The notes under the pieces: generated by a model
Database searches by the model: none
The model's input: only the letters and a program-made list of their open reading frames with translations
Told to the model about the DNA's origin: nothing
Shown here: piece by piece, positions 1 through 11,289 of the stretch
How positions within the stretch are numbered: position 1 is the first letter of the stretch
Layout of the letters: each line of letters opens with the position of its first letter
Made by a program: the position numbers and the translations under genes
Assembly (NCBI GenBank): GCA_019054805.1
Contig: JAHQIY010000003.1
Location: forward strand, 6,200,001 to 6,264,000
DNA length: 64,000 bases
Direction: 5' to 3'
From: Brachionus manjavacas
Taxonomy: Eukaryota; Rotifera; Eurotatoria; Ploima; Brachionidae

Positions 1-2133
1 GATTAAAAAAAATTCAATTTTTAGTTAAATAATTTAAATTTTTTTTAAATTATTATAAATTATAAATTCAAATAATTACAATAATTAAAAAATTTAATCT
101 AAACAAAAAATATAATATTGCAAGACCTTTGCAATATTTTTATTTTTTTATTTGAAAAGTTTAAAAATTACTCTTTAAATTTTGATTTTGATTTTGATTT
201 TAATATTTTGGGTGTTATTTGGAATCAAAAGTCAAGGTTAAGTCAGTTAAAAAAGCTAAATATAACATTTTCATAGTATCAAATAAATTATTTTTATTTT
301 TATGTTTTTGAATCGGATACAATTGTATCATATAATGTAATAAAAATCTAAAGCTCATCAACGTTAAAGTCCGTATCAAAAATTTATCATAAATAAAAAT
401 TAAAATTTAATTATCAAACCATTTTTTTGTTTAATATCGAAATTAAATTCATTTCTTAGATTTCTAATTAATAGTTTTCTATGGTTTTTAAAAACTGCTG
501 ATTTACATCAAGGTTCAAAAACCAAAACGTATTCTGGTAGTTAAACTATTATTTAACAAAAATTAAATCCATAGCATCAAATTTTAAATTGAAAATTAAT
601 TTTGGCAAAAGGGATTAGATTCTTAGTCAAGATAAGATTCAGAGTCAAAGTCTTTTTTCAAGAAAAAATTTAAAAGTCCAAGTTATGTCTTAGACTTGAA
701 TCAAGCTTGTTCGGACTTTTATTTAAGTCTAGTCAAAATTAACCCATAAAACCCTATTTATCCCTAGCCTTTTATAATAACACTAAAAAGGCTAGGGATA
801 AATAGGGTTTTAAGATAAATAGGGAATTAAGAGTAATCGGTTTAATTTCTAAGGTAAAGCGTATAAAAATGGCTCAATGGGGTCAACCCTTTTCTCCATT
901 TACCCATAATGTACTTGTACTTGATTTTTGATTTAGGTTTTGTTTTTTGCATTTGCGATTGAAGTTGAGTTTTTGTCAGACGATATAATAATAAATTTCA
1001 AGATGATTAACTGTTTAGTCCCCTTATCTATTGAAAAGACTGATTAACTTTTCATTTATTTCAATTAAAATAAAAAATTCATTAAAATACAATATATCAA
1101 AATTTTTTATATAAAAAGATTGTTAAAAAAAAGAAAAATTTAATTAACCTAATTAATTGATTTTTAAAAGTTTCTGTAAATTTATCAAAAATTTTAATTG
1201 ACTTTTATAAAATCATATTTATATTATTCAAAATAGATGTTTTGAAATAATAGAAGGATAAACATAAACGATCAATAAAAAAATTATTAATTAATTTTGA
1301 GAAAAAATCATAAAAAGTTAGCTCTCCAAACTTTGTTGTGATTTTTGGTACAATTAATTTATTTCTATTTCTTTAAGGTTTCTTATTTTATTTTATCGTT
1401 GTGTTCAAAATTTGAAAAGTCAAATTTAAACAGTTTAAAAAGGCAGAATAAAATAGATTAAATAATTTCTGAGTTATTGGTTTTGTAAAATATATTACTA
1501 GCGTTAGCACATAGTCAAAGTATAGAGGAATTAATGTCTTGAAAAATTGCATTTTTAAAGAAGTAGATAGAATAGATTTTTAATTGAAAAATGTTTTCTA
1601 TTTATTTGGTTACAAGCTGTTGATATATGTTTGGCAAAATTTAAACCACTATCTATGGTCACTCCCAATAATTTATACTCGTCAACAACTTAAACTATTT
1701 GATTTAAAACGACAATGCTTTTTGGTAATATAAGTTTCTTGTTCGTCACAAACATGAAAATTTTTCATCCCAATTAATATCTACATACGACATGATGAAA
1801 GAGTCAGTTTAAAGTTGTAATTTTTTTTAATGAGTTTTTAAATTTAATCTTTTGCAGATCAAATAAGAAGAAACTTGATCAATTTTTTGCACTTAAAATT
1901 AGAATTCTAATTTCTTAAAAAAATTAATCTTTTAATTTTTTGATTTTTTTAAATTTAGCACTTAAACTCAGTTACAGAACATAAGCATAAATTCAGCACT
2001 CATTTCTAGGTTTTGAGATTAGGTGCTGATGCTAATGTTGAATGTATACTTTTTTTAGCACACGCACCTAAAATTAAGAGCTATTTTCTATACTAAGTGG
2101 TACGTGAGATTAAATTGACTGATTTTCAACGAT
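1..2133. other. AT-rich non-coding stretch
   Basis: I find no coding exon here. It contains a short TTTTGA-type tandem run near 178-203 and the perfect hairpin described separately at 747-812. If the pocket-protein gene downstream is intact, this could be intron or upstream DNA of that gene, but no exon with pocket-domain similarity is visible. Confidence 0.5.
747..812. repeat. Perfect 27-bp inverted repeat, 12-nt loop
   Basis: Positions 747-773 and 786-812 are exact reverse complements, separated by 12 nt. The arms contain CCCTATTTATCCCTAGCC and its complement, which is more GC-rich than the surroundings. It may be a tiny foldback element, a MITE remnant or the stem of a small RNA precursor. 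Nothing in the sequence decides between these. Confidence 0.85.
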
Positions 2134-2138
2134 TTGAG

Positions 2139-2290
2139 TGTAATGTTTACATTAGTACCCTTGGGCCCGTCTATCCGATCTTCTCGTAAGACGTATTGGA
2201 GCAGCTATTTATGCTCCTTGTTAACTTAAACGCTCATGGTTAAGTTAATCAACTTTCCAGTGATATCGACAAAGATGTCGCTATATCACA
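2139..2290 (-). repeat. TRIM long terminal repeat, left copy
   Basis: 152-bp LTR, TG...CA. It contains several short palindromes: TAATGT/ACATTA at its start, GGAGCA/TGCTCC, TTAACTTAA/TTAAGTTAA and a GACA/TGTC stem near its end. On the minus strand it is the 3' LTR. Confidence 0.92.
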
Positions 2291-2500
2291 TCTTCCCCGC
2301 TTTTATAAAGCGAATGCTAGGGAACTGTCGACCATTGTGACCACTGCCGGATCACCAATGACCGGGACCAGCCATAGACTATTATTTTTCCCAGGTACTA
2401 ACTAAACCTAGTCAGGTAGCCGTTGCACGCACTATCAGCATTACCGCCACCGAGAAGCACTTTATTAGTCTTCTGGGGGGCTTTTATCCTCGTCGCCAGA

Positions 2501-2652
2501 TGTAATGTTTACATTAGTACCCTTGGGCCCGTCTATCCGATCTCCTCGTAAGACGTATTGGAGCAGCTATTTATGCTCCTTGTTAACTTAAACGCTCATG
2601 GTTAAGTTAATCAACTTTCCAGTGATATCGACAAAGATGTCGCTATATCACA
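2501..2652 (-). repeat. TRIM long terminal repeat, right copy
   Basis: 152-bp LTR identical to the left copy except for one T/C difference in the CGATCT(T/C)CTCG segment. On the minus strand it is the 5' LTR, adjoining the tRNA-Ser-type primer-binding site. Confidence 0.92.
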
Positions 2653-2819
2653 TTGAGTATGCATTTTAATCTAAGATATACAGTAGTTATGTTTTAATTA
2701 TAGTAATAAAAATATTAGAAGAAAATTTTTGACTTCCTGGGTTTTGTTAATTTTATTAATTATTATTTTAATAATTTTTTTTCGAAAAAATTAATAAATA
2801 TTTAAAATTCCAAATAAAG

Positions 2820-4823
2820 AAATTGTGTGAAAATGAGGCATTCCACAAAAGCGTGTATACCTGTTGCTTCGAAATTTTGCTCAACTCATCATTTGTGTCA
2901 AAATCTTTAGCTGGCAATTCAGCCACACAACAAACCGAACAAGCTCAACTCTTGACCTTGATCGAACTAAAATCGGACCAATTTCGCTTTCCATACTCAC
3001 TGAAAAACCTAAAATTGGACCCAGTGGACTTGCTGCGCATTATCGAACTATTCATCACCAGCACATCTATAAACAACCAGACAAATTCGATATATTTGAA
3101 TAAATCAATGATTAGGCATTTGAACACCATGGAGGAAAATATCCTAGAACTTTTATGCTGGTCAAAAGAATCCAAACTTTGGACACTAGTAAGACAATTG
3201 AAGTTAGCTTGTTCGGGTCCAAATAGCCAAAGTGAACTCACGCAGCTCAATTTTCCTTTTCCGCTCTATGACGAGGTTGGCCTTGCGAACAGCTCGCAAT
3301 TGTCTCATTCAGGCGCGTCAGGCAGCTTTCTAACAGCAGCTGTTCTCACAAATCCAAAGAGTGAGTCCTCTCCGGCAAAGCCGACAATCACTCGAGTTGT
3401 TTGCTCAACCAATTCGTCAACAACTACCACTGTTTCAAATGACAACATGATTTTGACAACCAAAACAATGCCAAATAATTCTTCAAAGCAAATACAAGTT
3501 TTGACTCTTACACCCACTGGCTCACGAATCAAACACCAAAAACACGGGAGACTGCTGAACATGACCAGTTTTTTGACATATTTTTTTCGCAAGTTTTACA
3601 ATTTGGCCAATGTTCGTCTCAGACACCTACTAGACAAACTAAATATGAACTCTTTACTGAATGAACCTGATTGTAATCAAGCCAATTCTAACCAACCACT
3701 CGCTCCAATAGCATCCACGTCCACATCCACGCCAATCTTGACACCTGTCACTTCATCGACGCTCAAACCACCCCAGAGTGTCAGCAGCGAGAAGCATCAA
3801 CTTTTGCTGAAAAAAATCTGGAACATTTTCGAATTTTCGGTGAGCCTAGGAGCAGACAAAAATAGCTGTTTAATGCGAGGTCGTCATCTGGACCAAATGT
3901 TACTCTGCGCTGTCTATTTGGCCTGCAAGTTGACCCATTTGCCCATTTTGTTCACTGAAATTTTGAGAACCTACAAATCGCTGCGATCAGACTCGAGCTC
4001 AATTTACCGCGAGGTGCTACTTGACCAGGCCGAACATAGCGGCGATCTTATTCACTTTTACAACACAGTTTACATCAAGTCCATGAAAGAATTTGCTTTA
4101 CAGTTGCAAGCCAAGTTCAGCAGCCAGATGACCAACAATCCGGACACCAAACTGCTTGCGGCTCCTGCTAATAATTTGCATTTGGTGTCGCCTGTGCCAA
4201 GACCAACTCAAATAAATCTGAATATCAACTTACAGTTTACATCAAGGAAAATAGTTGACACCAAGTGCGTATTCATATCGCCCAGCAGAGATCGCTTGGT
4301 TTCGAGCACCGCACAGTTCGTTCAGCCCATAAACAACAAATACAGTGGCAGAAATAAACTGGTCTATCTTTTTAATGAATTGGGTTCGGATAAAATGATT
4401 TTTCAAATAAATGAAATGATTAAGAAAAGCGAGGTAAAAATTCGTGGCTCGAACAAAAGACTTTTTAGCGAGATATCATCTCATTGCTTGCCAATTGGTG
4501 CATTGGGCGCCAAGACAAGCTCGAATAGTGAAGATGAGCGGGATGGAAGAGTCAAGCTTACAAAGATAGGCTCGTATGGTTCTGGTCAATCTAATCTGTC
4601 TCATTCGACCTCAATGGGCGGCCATTCTGGAGCAACTAGTTCGAATTTTTTGAGTAAAATTGTTAGCTCGAAATTAGGCTCTAGGTCTAATTCAAATTTA
4701 GTGACTATGGTTGTTGGTTCGTCGCCGAATCACAATCAATCCATGAACATAAGTCTTCCGCTAGGTGCCAATTTTTCTAGACGAATTCAGACCATACAAA
4801 ATGAGAGGACAAATGTTAATTAA
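2820..4823 (+). CDS. Retinoblastoma-like pocket protein, 3' exon (5' part missing)
   Basis: One long exon encodes about 667 residues of a pocket protein of the Rb/p107/p130 family, the nuclear repressors of E2F-driven cell-cycle genes. The first ~105 residues match the C-terminal half of the A box (EAFHKSVYTCCFEI, then KSMIRHLNTMEENILELL). A Ser/Thr/Asn-rich spacer follows. The B box covers roughly residues 235-440 (FFRKFYNLANVRLRHLL, then GRHLDQMLLCAVYLACKL and YNTVYIKSMKEFALQLQ). A long Ser/Asn-rich tail closes the protein. The frame is open upstream of the first ATG through AAATTGTGTGAA, and AAATAAAG just before it is a plausible splice acceptor, so the true start lies in an upstream exon. 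No N-terminal domain or A-box first half is visible in the 2.8 kb upstream. Other introns here are about 50 nt. Either this intron is exceptionally long and holds the TRIM, or the gene is 5'-truncated. Confidence 0.88.
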   Translation, partial: KLCENEAFHKSVYTCCFEILLNSSFVSKSLAGNSATQQTEQAQLLTLIELKSDQFRFPYSLKNLKLDPVDLLRIIELFITSTSINNQTNSIYLNKSMIRHLNTMEENILELLCWSKESKLWTLVRQLKLACSGPNSQSELTQLNFPFPLYDEVGLANSSQLSHSGASGSFLTAAVLTNPKSESSPAKPTITRVVCSTNSSTTTTVSNDNMILTTKTMPNNSSKQIQVLTLTPTGSRIKHQKHGRLLNMTSFLTYFFRKFYNLANVRLRHLLDKLNMNSLLNEPDCNQANSNQPLAPIASTSTSTPILTPVTSSTLKPPQSVSSEKHQLLLKKIWNIFEFSVSLGADKNSCLMRGRHLDQMLLCAVYLACKLTHLPILFTEILRTYKSLRSDSSSIYREVLLDQAEHSGDLIHFYNTVYIKSMKEFALQLQAKFSSQMTNNPDTKLLAAPANNLHLVSPVPRPTQINLNINLQFTSRKIVDTKCVFISPSRDRLVSSTAQFVQPINNKYSGRNKLVYLFNELGSDKMIFQINEMIKKSEVKIRGSNKRLFSEISSHCLPIGALGAKTSSNSEDERDGRVKLTKIGSYGSGQSNLSHSTSMGGHSGATSSNFLSKIVSSKLGSRSNSNLVTMVVGSSPNHNQSMNISLPLGANFSRRIQTIQNERTNVN

Positions 4824-6959
4824 AAATTTTGTTTTTCTTTTTTTTTGTTTTATTTAATTTAAATTATTTATAGAGTAAGAAGAGTCGGCAGTTGCAGTCG
4901 AGGATTTGTAAAAATAAAATTTGAAATTTTGTTCAGACCGATAATGCTAATTTTAGCCACTATTATTTTTGTTTGATTTTTTGTTTTTATTTTAAAATCT
5001 AATTTCATTTATAAGCTATGTCTATTAATTAATTTAATTTTAGTTTAGGTTTTGAATAAAAAAATTCCAAATATGGCCAAATTGATTTTTTTTCAATTTT
5101 AGTATTGCATTTTCTTAAATAGATTTGAAAATTAAAAAAAACTTCCGTCAATTAAATGACCAAAAAAATTTAAGTAATTTTAGCTTTGAATCACAAATGA
5201 CCTCATTTACCTTTTTCTTATTTTGACCCTATTTTTTGTTGATAATTATGAAATAAAAATATTTTTTTATCTAATTTAAAATACCTAAAAAATCATTTCT
5301 AAGATGACTTTTGTATTTCGTGGTAAATTGACTCATTATTTATCGAAAATTTGTATTTCAATTGTATTAAAATAATTTGCGGGTATGTAAAGAAAGTAAG
5401 GAAGATTCTTTCAAAAAATGTTGACTTTTATTTATTAGAGACTTAAATTGAGAAAAACTAATCTGATACCACAACAAAAAATTCAACCCCAAGAAAAAAA
5501 AATGAATTTAAATTATTATAATTAAAAAAATTTATTTAATCTCAATACTTGCTTTGAAAAATCTTTCCATGGTATTTCAAGCCAAACTTGAATTCAGCTT
5601 TTGGACAAAACATTTCATAGTTTCTCACTCGAAAGTCCATTTTAGAAATCTCTAAGTGTGTCCAACTAAAGTACTGGAACTGTTTTATGAGAATATATGT
5701 CAGATGACGTGATATCCAAATAAATTCCCTACATATTTTGAGTTATTTCAGATATTTTAATTAACTATGTATTTAGATATCAAAAAAGATAATTCAACCT
5801 TTGAAACCTTTTTAGACTTTAATATAACAATCCATTACACAAACAATGATGAACAGAACTTATTCAAAACATGAAGACTAATGTTCAGTCCAAAGTAACT
5901 ACATTCCAAAGAAACTAATCGCATATAAATATGAAACTTATATTTTTTATAAAGAAGAAATCATTTTTATTTTAATTTTTCAAAATATAAAAACAAAGAA
6001 TTATTTCTAAATTATTCTCTCGTATAATTTAAGAAAGGTCATTTTAATATTAAAAATAGGATAAGTTCTTCTCGTGGTAACGACCTACTCATCGTTCCAC
6101 TTACATTTTTACTAAATTGTATATTCTGCCTTTGTCGTTTACAAAAATTGGCAATAACATCTCTCCAAATAGTCCTTATCTTCATTTTTTCAATCTAGCA
6201 AGAGCTGTGAAATAACAGACATCATTTCAGATTTTTTAATTTAAAAGAACCAATATATAATTGATTTAATTACCAAAATAACCAAAATAATAATAATACT
6301 TTGATAATTATTCATACCATAATTTAATTTTTCTACAAATAAACTTATTAATTGCCACTGGACAATAAAATATAGAAACATTATTAACAGGAAACATACA
6401 TTAATGATTTTTCATAATATTTCGAACATTTACATCTTTAAGATTACGGTAATTTGAAAAATATGAAAAATTTCAAAAAACCGAAATTTTGGCGAACTTT
6501 TCGAAGAAACTGGTATTGTTGGTGACAGTGACTAGCTTTCTTTTAGGGGTGAAATTTCATTTCTTAAATGAATTGGGCTGAAAAAAATTTAAAACGCTTT
6601 TTGAAAAATATGGTATTCATTGTAAATTAAGGTAAATAATGTAAATTTACGTAATTCTTCGAAATTTCATGTTATTTTCATGCGAAGCTTGCTTCAGATG
6701 GAAAATACATTTCAGATGGAAAATACATTTCTATGAATAGAAAGCAAAGGTTTTCAGTAATAAAAATATGGAAAAATTGTGGCATTATTTGTTATTTAAA
6801 CCAATTCTAAAAAAAATATTTTGGAACAGAATTTTATCAAATGGAATCATACTTTTTTAATTTTTTTATAAAAAAAAATAAAATTTTTTTAAAGAAAATT
6901 GTTAATTACTATTTAAATTTTATTTAAAGAAATCAGGTTACAAAAAAAATCATAATTTT
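4824..6959. other. Intergenic, AT-rich
   Basis: No gene recognised. It contains the 3' flank of the pocket-protein exon, with an AATAAA-like signal near 4910. A short TTTACGTAA-type foldback fragment lies near 6620-6660, and a direct duplication of CAGATGGAAAATACATTT near 6695-6731. Confidence 0.5.
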
Positions 6960-7253
6960 TTAAAAGAAAAAATTATCTCTCTCATCAAATCCATCCATTT
7001 CACCAGAATCGAAGCTTTCTAATTCATCCATCATCATGTCATTTAGTCGATCCATTGAAGTTAACTCGGGTGACTTATCTGACTGCTGGACATTATCCGT
7101 AGTTGTCAAATTAGCAGAAGTTTTATTTACTGCATCTTAAAATCAATTCCTAAAATATAATTGTTATTCTTCAAATAAAAATATTTTACCATTCTGATAA
7201 ATAGACAGGAGTAAAAAAATACAAATACTCAATACTTTTAAGTTTCTTATCAT
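6960..7253 (-). CDS. Small secreted acidic protein, 2 exons
   Basis: A 79-residue protein not recognised as any family. Exon 1 (7253-7190) encodes MIRNLKVLSICIFLLLSIYQN, a basic start followed by a hydrophobic stretch typical of a signal peptide. A 54-nt GT/AG intron (7189-7136) follows. Exon 2 (7135-6960) keeps the frame and encodes a Ser/Thr/Asp/Glu-rich segment with MDRLNDMMMDELESFDSG near the end. The two exons join at N-D. Two Asn-X-Ser/Thr sites sit just after the predicted signal cleavage. The signal peptide, the frame-preserving intron of the local size and the less AT-rich coding bases support a real gene. Function unknown; a secreted peptide or precursor is possible. Confidence 0.6.
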
Positions 7254-9552
7254 TTTGTTAATTTAGTTATTTTATTATTTTTGTTTCGTGACAACATGTT
7301 TAAATACTGATATTCTGGAATTTGAGGGGGTCAGTGAATTTAGGTCGTGTAACAAAGAAAAAATTTAACACAAAAATTTTATTTTTAAATTTTTTAAATA
7401 TGTAATAAAATTTTCTTGATAACAATAAACCATAAAAAAATTAATTAAAAATGAGAATGAAAAGCGACAGAAATCTCATCTCAAAAATAAATCTTTAACT
7501 TGAGAAATTAAAAAAAGCCAACGAAAAAACATGTTTAAAAATTTTTTATTAGATTAAATTGTTTGTTTAAAATTAACTTATGGTCGATAGATACTTGGAA
7601 ACCTGGTTTCTAGTGAGCTCAAAAGACCATATTTTTTTCTAATAGGACCAAAAATTTGTACTAAAAACTAATTCACATTAATGTGTATCATTTGCTAAAT
7701 TTTCGACGAATAATTTTCTAATGCATTTTTCAAAACTCAACTAAATTTTAAAATATCCAAAATTGTCACATTCTCTAATTGATGAATCAGTAATTGATGC
7801 GTCTTAAGTTTTCTGTCAATGACCTCAATTACTAAGACACTTGACTAAAGCTGTCTAATCTGTCCGTAATTTGTGCGCAGACGCATGCTAATCCGGTTTT
7901 ACTAGTCCTATGGACTAAGGATTTGTTGTGGAGCTAACTCGATCTAGCTAACTAAACTAGTGACTCAGTTCTCCTAGTCTCAGCTTTCTCTCTCTCTCTC
8001 TGACAAATTTCTGTTTAGTTAAAGCAAAAAGCTTAGTACAATCAAATTTTTCATTTAAATTTTAAATTAATTTATTGCTCACTTGATTAGATCAAGTGAA
8101 AAAAAATACAAAAAACATACCTGATTTACGAGAATATGCCAATTTTGTAATTTGTTGAATGCTGAAAAATGCTTGGTAAATTATACATTTATTTTGTACA
8201 TTTAATTTCATGGGTCGTTGGCTGCTTACTTCCTTTTATTTCGACCTGAAATAAAAATTGTAAATAAAAACATAACTCATTTATTAATTTTAAAGTTGAA
8301 GCATCAAATATTAATTTAAATTTTTTTAAAGATAACGATGATTTAAACGAGTGATAAATCAAACCAAGAAAATTAAAAAGAAAAAATTGCAAAAATACTA
8401 GATAAATTAACTGTAAAGGCTATGCAAAATTTTGAGGAAAAAAGAATGCCCAAGTGGCATCTTTTAATGTTAAAATTTATTTTTCAATTTTAATTTTTTA
8501 AAAACTCATCAATTTTTCAAAAGAAAAAAGAATAAGAAAAGATGATTAAATATTATTAGAGTGTCGATTAAAAAAATTTTCTTTTATTGAGTTTTTTATA
8601 CAAAAAAATGTTTCTCATTTAAAAGAAAATTTGTCAGTCATTTGTCATGTAAAACATGGTTTTTATTATTTCTAATAGAAAGAAAATGTCAGTCGACAAT
8701 TAATTCACATCCGCATTTATTTAGTTTAATTAATAGTTTAAAACTAGAGCAGTCAAACACAGAAAATAAATATTTAAGATTAAGTAATGGACAAGTTAAC
8801 AGGAAAAAACCGGTTTATGTTAAACTAGAAGAACAAATCAATCAAATTATTTCTGATTTTTTAAATAATTTATCTTTATTAATTGAATATTAATTTTGTT
8901 TATGAATTATTTTTTTATTATGTCTAATCTTCTCTAATTAATACATGTCTAATTTTTTATTTGTCAAATTAATGTAATGTCGAAATAAAATTTTCTTGAA
9001 AAAAACACGTGTCGAAATTTACCTGTCTAATTCTAGCATGTCGAAAATTGTTAGTCGAAATAATGATACCTTTTTTTTTAAGTGAGAAATTTTTCGAGAA
9101 GAAAAAATCATTTGATGACCGAACTTTCTTTTATTTGATGAAGTACGACAAATAAAGGAAGTTAGTTAAAAAATTATAGAAAATTTTATTAACATCTTCA
9201 AATTTTAAAAGAGCAAATGAAAAACCGACAAAAACGAAGAAATATAATTAATTTTTCGAAAGCTTTTTCTTTTCCTTACGAAAGCTCAAAAAAGTTTGAC
9301 CTTTTTCCAAAGAGATGATAGTTAGCCCAAAAAAGCAAAAGAAAAACCTAATTTTCTTAAAAAGATTATCTGGGCGATGTGAAATAAATTTTTTATTTTT
9401 AAAAGTTAAAACATTTGACAGTTCGAAAAAAAAATCAAAAAAAAAGAAAAAATTTAATTTTTCCCAAATTAAAAAATTAATCTACACAAATTTTTTTTTC
9501 TAAATATCAAGATCAATAATTTAACTTTGCTCTACAAATATCAATTAATTTT
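7254..9552. other. Intergenic, AT-rich
   Basis: No gene supported. A (TC)n microsatellite lies at about 7985-8002. An ORF at 8642-8893 (83 codons, Asn/Leu/Lys-rich) has no recognised similarity and no splice context. Lys-rich ORFs near 9315 are homopolymer artefacts. Confidence 0.5.
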
Positions 9553-10997
9553 TTATCTTTTTATATTACCAGAATAAGGAGCATTTCTAGAATATTGCTG
9601 TCTGTTGTTTGTTTTAATAGGGCCAGGTCCATTCATGCTTTTGTTCTTGTTGTTAGACCATCCATTAAAATCTAAAGTAGAAAAAATCAATGATCACAAT
9701 TGTGCATCATTTTCGAATACCCACCATCAAAATCATCACTAGCAAAGTTCATGTTTCTGCTATTCGAACTCATGGACATGGCGCCTTGTCTTCGGCTCAT
9801 GTCAGGCGCGCTAAACAGACCGTCATTGCCCATGCTTCCATTGGCACCCATGCTACCGTTCATGCCGTTGTTGTTAAAAGGCATGGGCATGTTGTTGGCA
9901 GCAGCCTCGAACATCTTTTGGGCGAACATTGCAAAGTTGTTCATGTTCATGTTGTTCATAAAAGGCATGCTATTGTTGGGCATCAGAGAATTGTTTGGCA
10001 CAAAATTGTCCGGGGTATTTAGCATGCCCGGGCCGTTGTTAAACTGGGCACTGTGTCGCCCGTTCGGCTTCATGTGAGGGCTGTGTTTGGAGAAATTTTT
10101 TTGATTGGAATTCTGCTGGGAATTTTGGTTGTCTTTGGGCAAGGCTTTTTTGACCGCCAACGACTGACCGTTAACATTGTGAAATTTTTCCAACACTATT
10201 TTGTCAACAGGGTCATAGTCATTGAATGTGACAAAACCAAATCCTCTCAACTTGTTTGACTCTTTGTCCCTCATGATCACACAGTCGTCTATCTTTCCGT
10301 ATTTGCCAAAGTAACTTTGCAGATCGGATTCACCGATGCCGTCCTTGATGGCGCCAACAAAAAGCTTGTTGGTGCTGGACTCGGCGCCCGGCTTGCCCGA
10401 CTCCTCTCTTGGCGTGGCCCGCTTCGTCTCCAGCTCCCTGCCGTCCAATTTGTGAGGCCTGGCCTTTTGGAGTTCGTCAACCATTGACGATTTTGTGTAT
10501 GTAATGAAGCCGAATCCTCTTGATTTGCCCGTCTTGGACTCTTTCATTATTACAGAGTCGAGCATTTGGCCAAACTGGCTGAAGTACTTTTTAAGTGACT
10601 CCTCGGTTGTGTTGTAATTTAAACTGCCCACAAAAACCTTGCGAGATATTTCTGGCTCTAGCTTGCTTGGATCTATTGGGCTTGCGTTTTCTGGAACATC
10701 GTTTTGCTCCTTTTCAACTGTTTCAACGTGTCCATTTTGGTCTGTTTTGTTCTGATCCACTTGTCCGTTTTGGTCACTTTTTTCCGACTCAGTGTGTCCA
10801 TTTTGAGCTGTGCTACTTTGATCGGCATGTCCGTTTTGGTCGTTTTTGGCCGGCTCGGAATGGCCGTTCTGAGCAGGTTCAGTAGATTCATGCTGGGGAA
10901 GGGTTTGTTCAACTTGACCATTTGGGCTTGGTACAATATTCTGTACTTGTTCGACACCAGTGTCGACTTGTGTGTTTGCAGATGCTTCGGCTGACAT
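9553..10997 (-). CDS. hnRNP A/B-type RNA-binding protein, two RRMs
   Basis: A 463-residue protein in two exons (10997-9725 and 9671-9553; 53-nt intron). Residues ~1-118 are a Gln/Asn/Gly/His-rich leader with repeated DQNG(H/Q) units. RRM1 (about 121-195) has RNP2 KVFVGSLNY and RNP1 KSRGFGFITY. RRM2 (about 212-288) has RNP2 KLFVGAI and RNP1 KLRGFGFVTF. The linker ARPHKLDGRELETKRATPRE and the ending DPVDKIVLEKFHNVNGQSL are characteristic of the hnRNP A1/A2B1 family. These proteins bind nuclear pre-mRNA and act in splicing, export and localisation. The tail is Asn/Met/Gly-rich, like the low-complexity tails of these proteins, and ends ...PYSGNIKR. I chose the ATG at 10997 (MSAEASANTQ). An upstream in-frame ATG at 11072 would add an AT-rich, unlikely leader. 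Confidence 0.93.
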
Positions 10998-11289
10998 TAT
11001 TGGCTTTTTTAATTCTTTTTCTTTTATAATGAAAAATGATAAATTTATTTTTGAATAGGAGATTTTTAGCAATAGTTTATAAATGGCTGACTTTTTTTAA
11101 TATATGAACAGACATAAAAAATTAATCATAATTACGATCATAATTTGCTTAAGTTGTTGCAAGTAATTTGGAGTCTAAGACTTTTGTTCGTGATTATTCT
11201 CTGTTTTTTTTATGCTCATTTTTCGAAGCACAATTTAAGCACATGTCTTTTTTTTTGTCTTGGCGAATTAAAAAAAAAGATTTTTGCAA

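Larger units (their letters stand above)
2134..2657 (-). mobile_element. Complete TRIM (miniature LTR retrotransposon)
   Basis: Two 152-bp direct repeats at 2139-2290 and 2501-2652 differ at one base. Each begins TG and ends CA. The pair is flanked by a 5-bp target duplication TTGAG (2134-2138 and 2653-2657). The internal region is only 210 bp and has no ORF. Read on the minus strand, the first repeat is followed after 2 nt by TGGCGACGAGGAT (2498-2486). This complements the 3' end of metazoan tRNA-Ser(GCT) plus CCA and so is a primer-binding site. A purine tract GCGGGGAAGA (2300-2291) lies directly before the other LTR. LTR boundaries, target duplication, primer site and polypurine tract are all present, so this is a terminal-repeat retrotransposon in miniature. 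It must borrow enzymes from another element. The near-identical LTRs suggest a recent insertion. Its GC content is well above that of the flanks. Confidence 0.93.

Noticed and set aside
2139..2652. Duplicated GC-rich block as rRNA or structural RNA
   Set aside because: Sequence does not resemble rRNA. LTR ends, target duplication, primer site and polypurine tract explain it as a TRIM.
8642..8893. 83-codon ORF as a gene
   Set aside because: No recognisable domain, signal peptide or conserved motif, and composition matches the non-coding background.
9315..9503. Lys-rich ORF
   Set aside because: Product of A-runs; no splice context or similarity.
9690..10994. Several plus-strand ORFs across the hnRNP gene
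   Set aside because: Antisense shadows of the RRM-encoding exon.
10997..11072. Upstream ATG of the hnRNP gene
   Set aside because: Would add an AT-rich Ile/Lys/Phe leader absent from the family. The downstream MSAEAS start fits.
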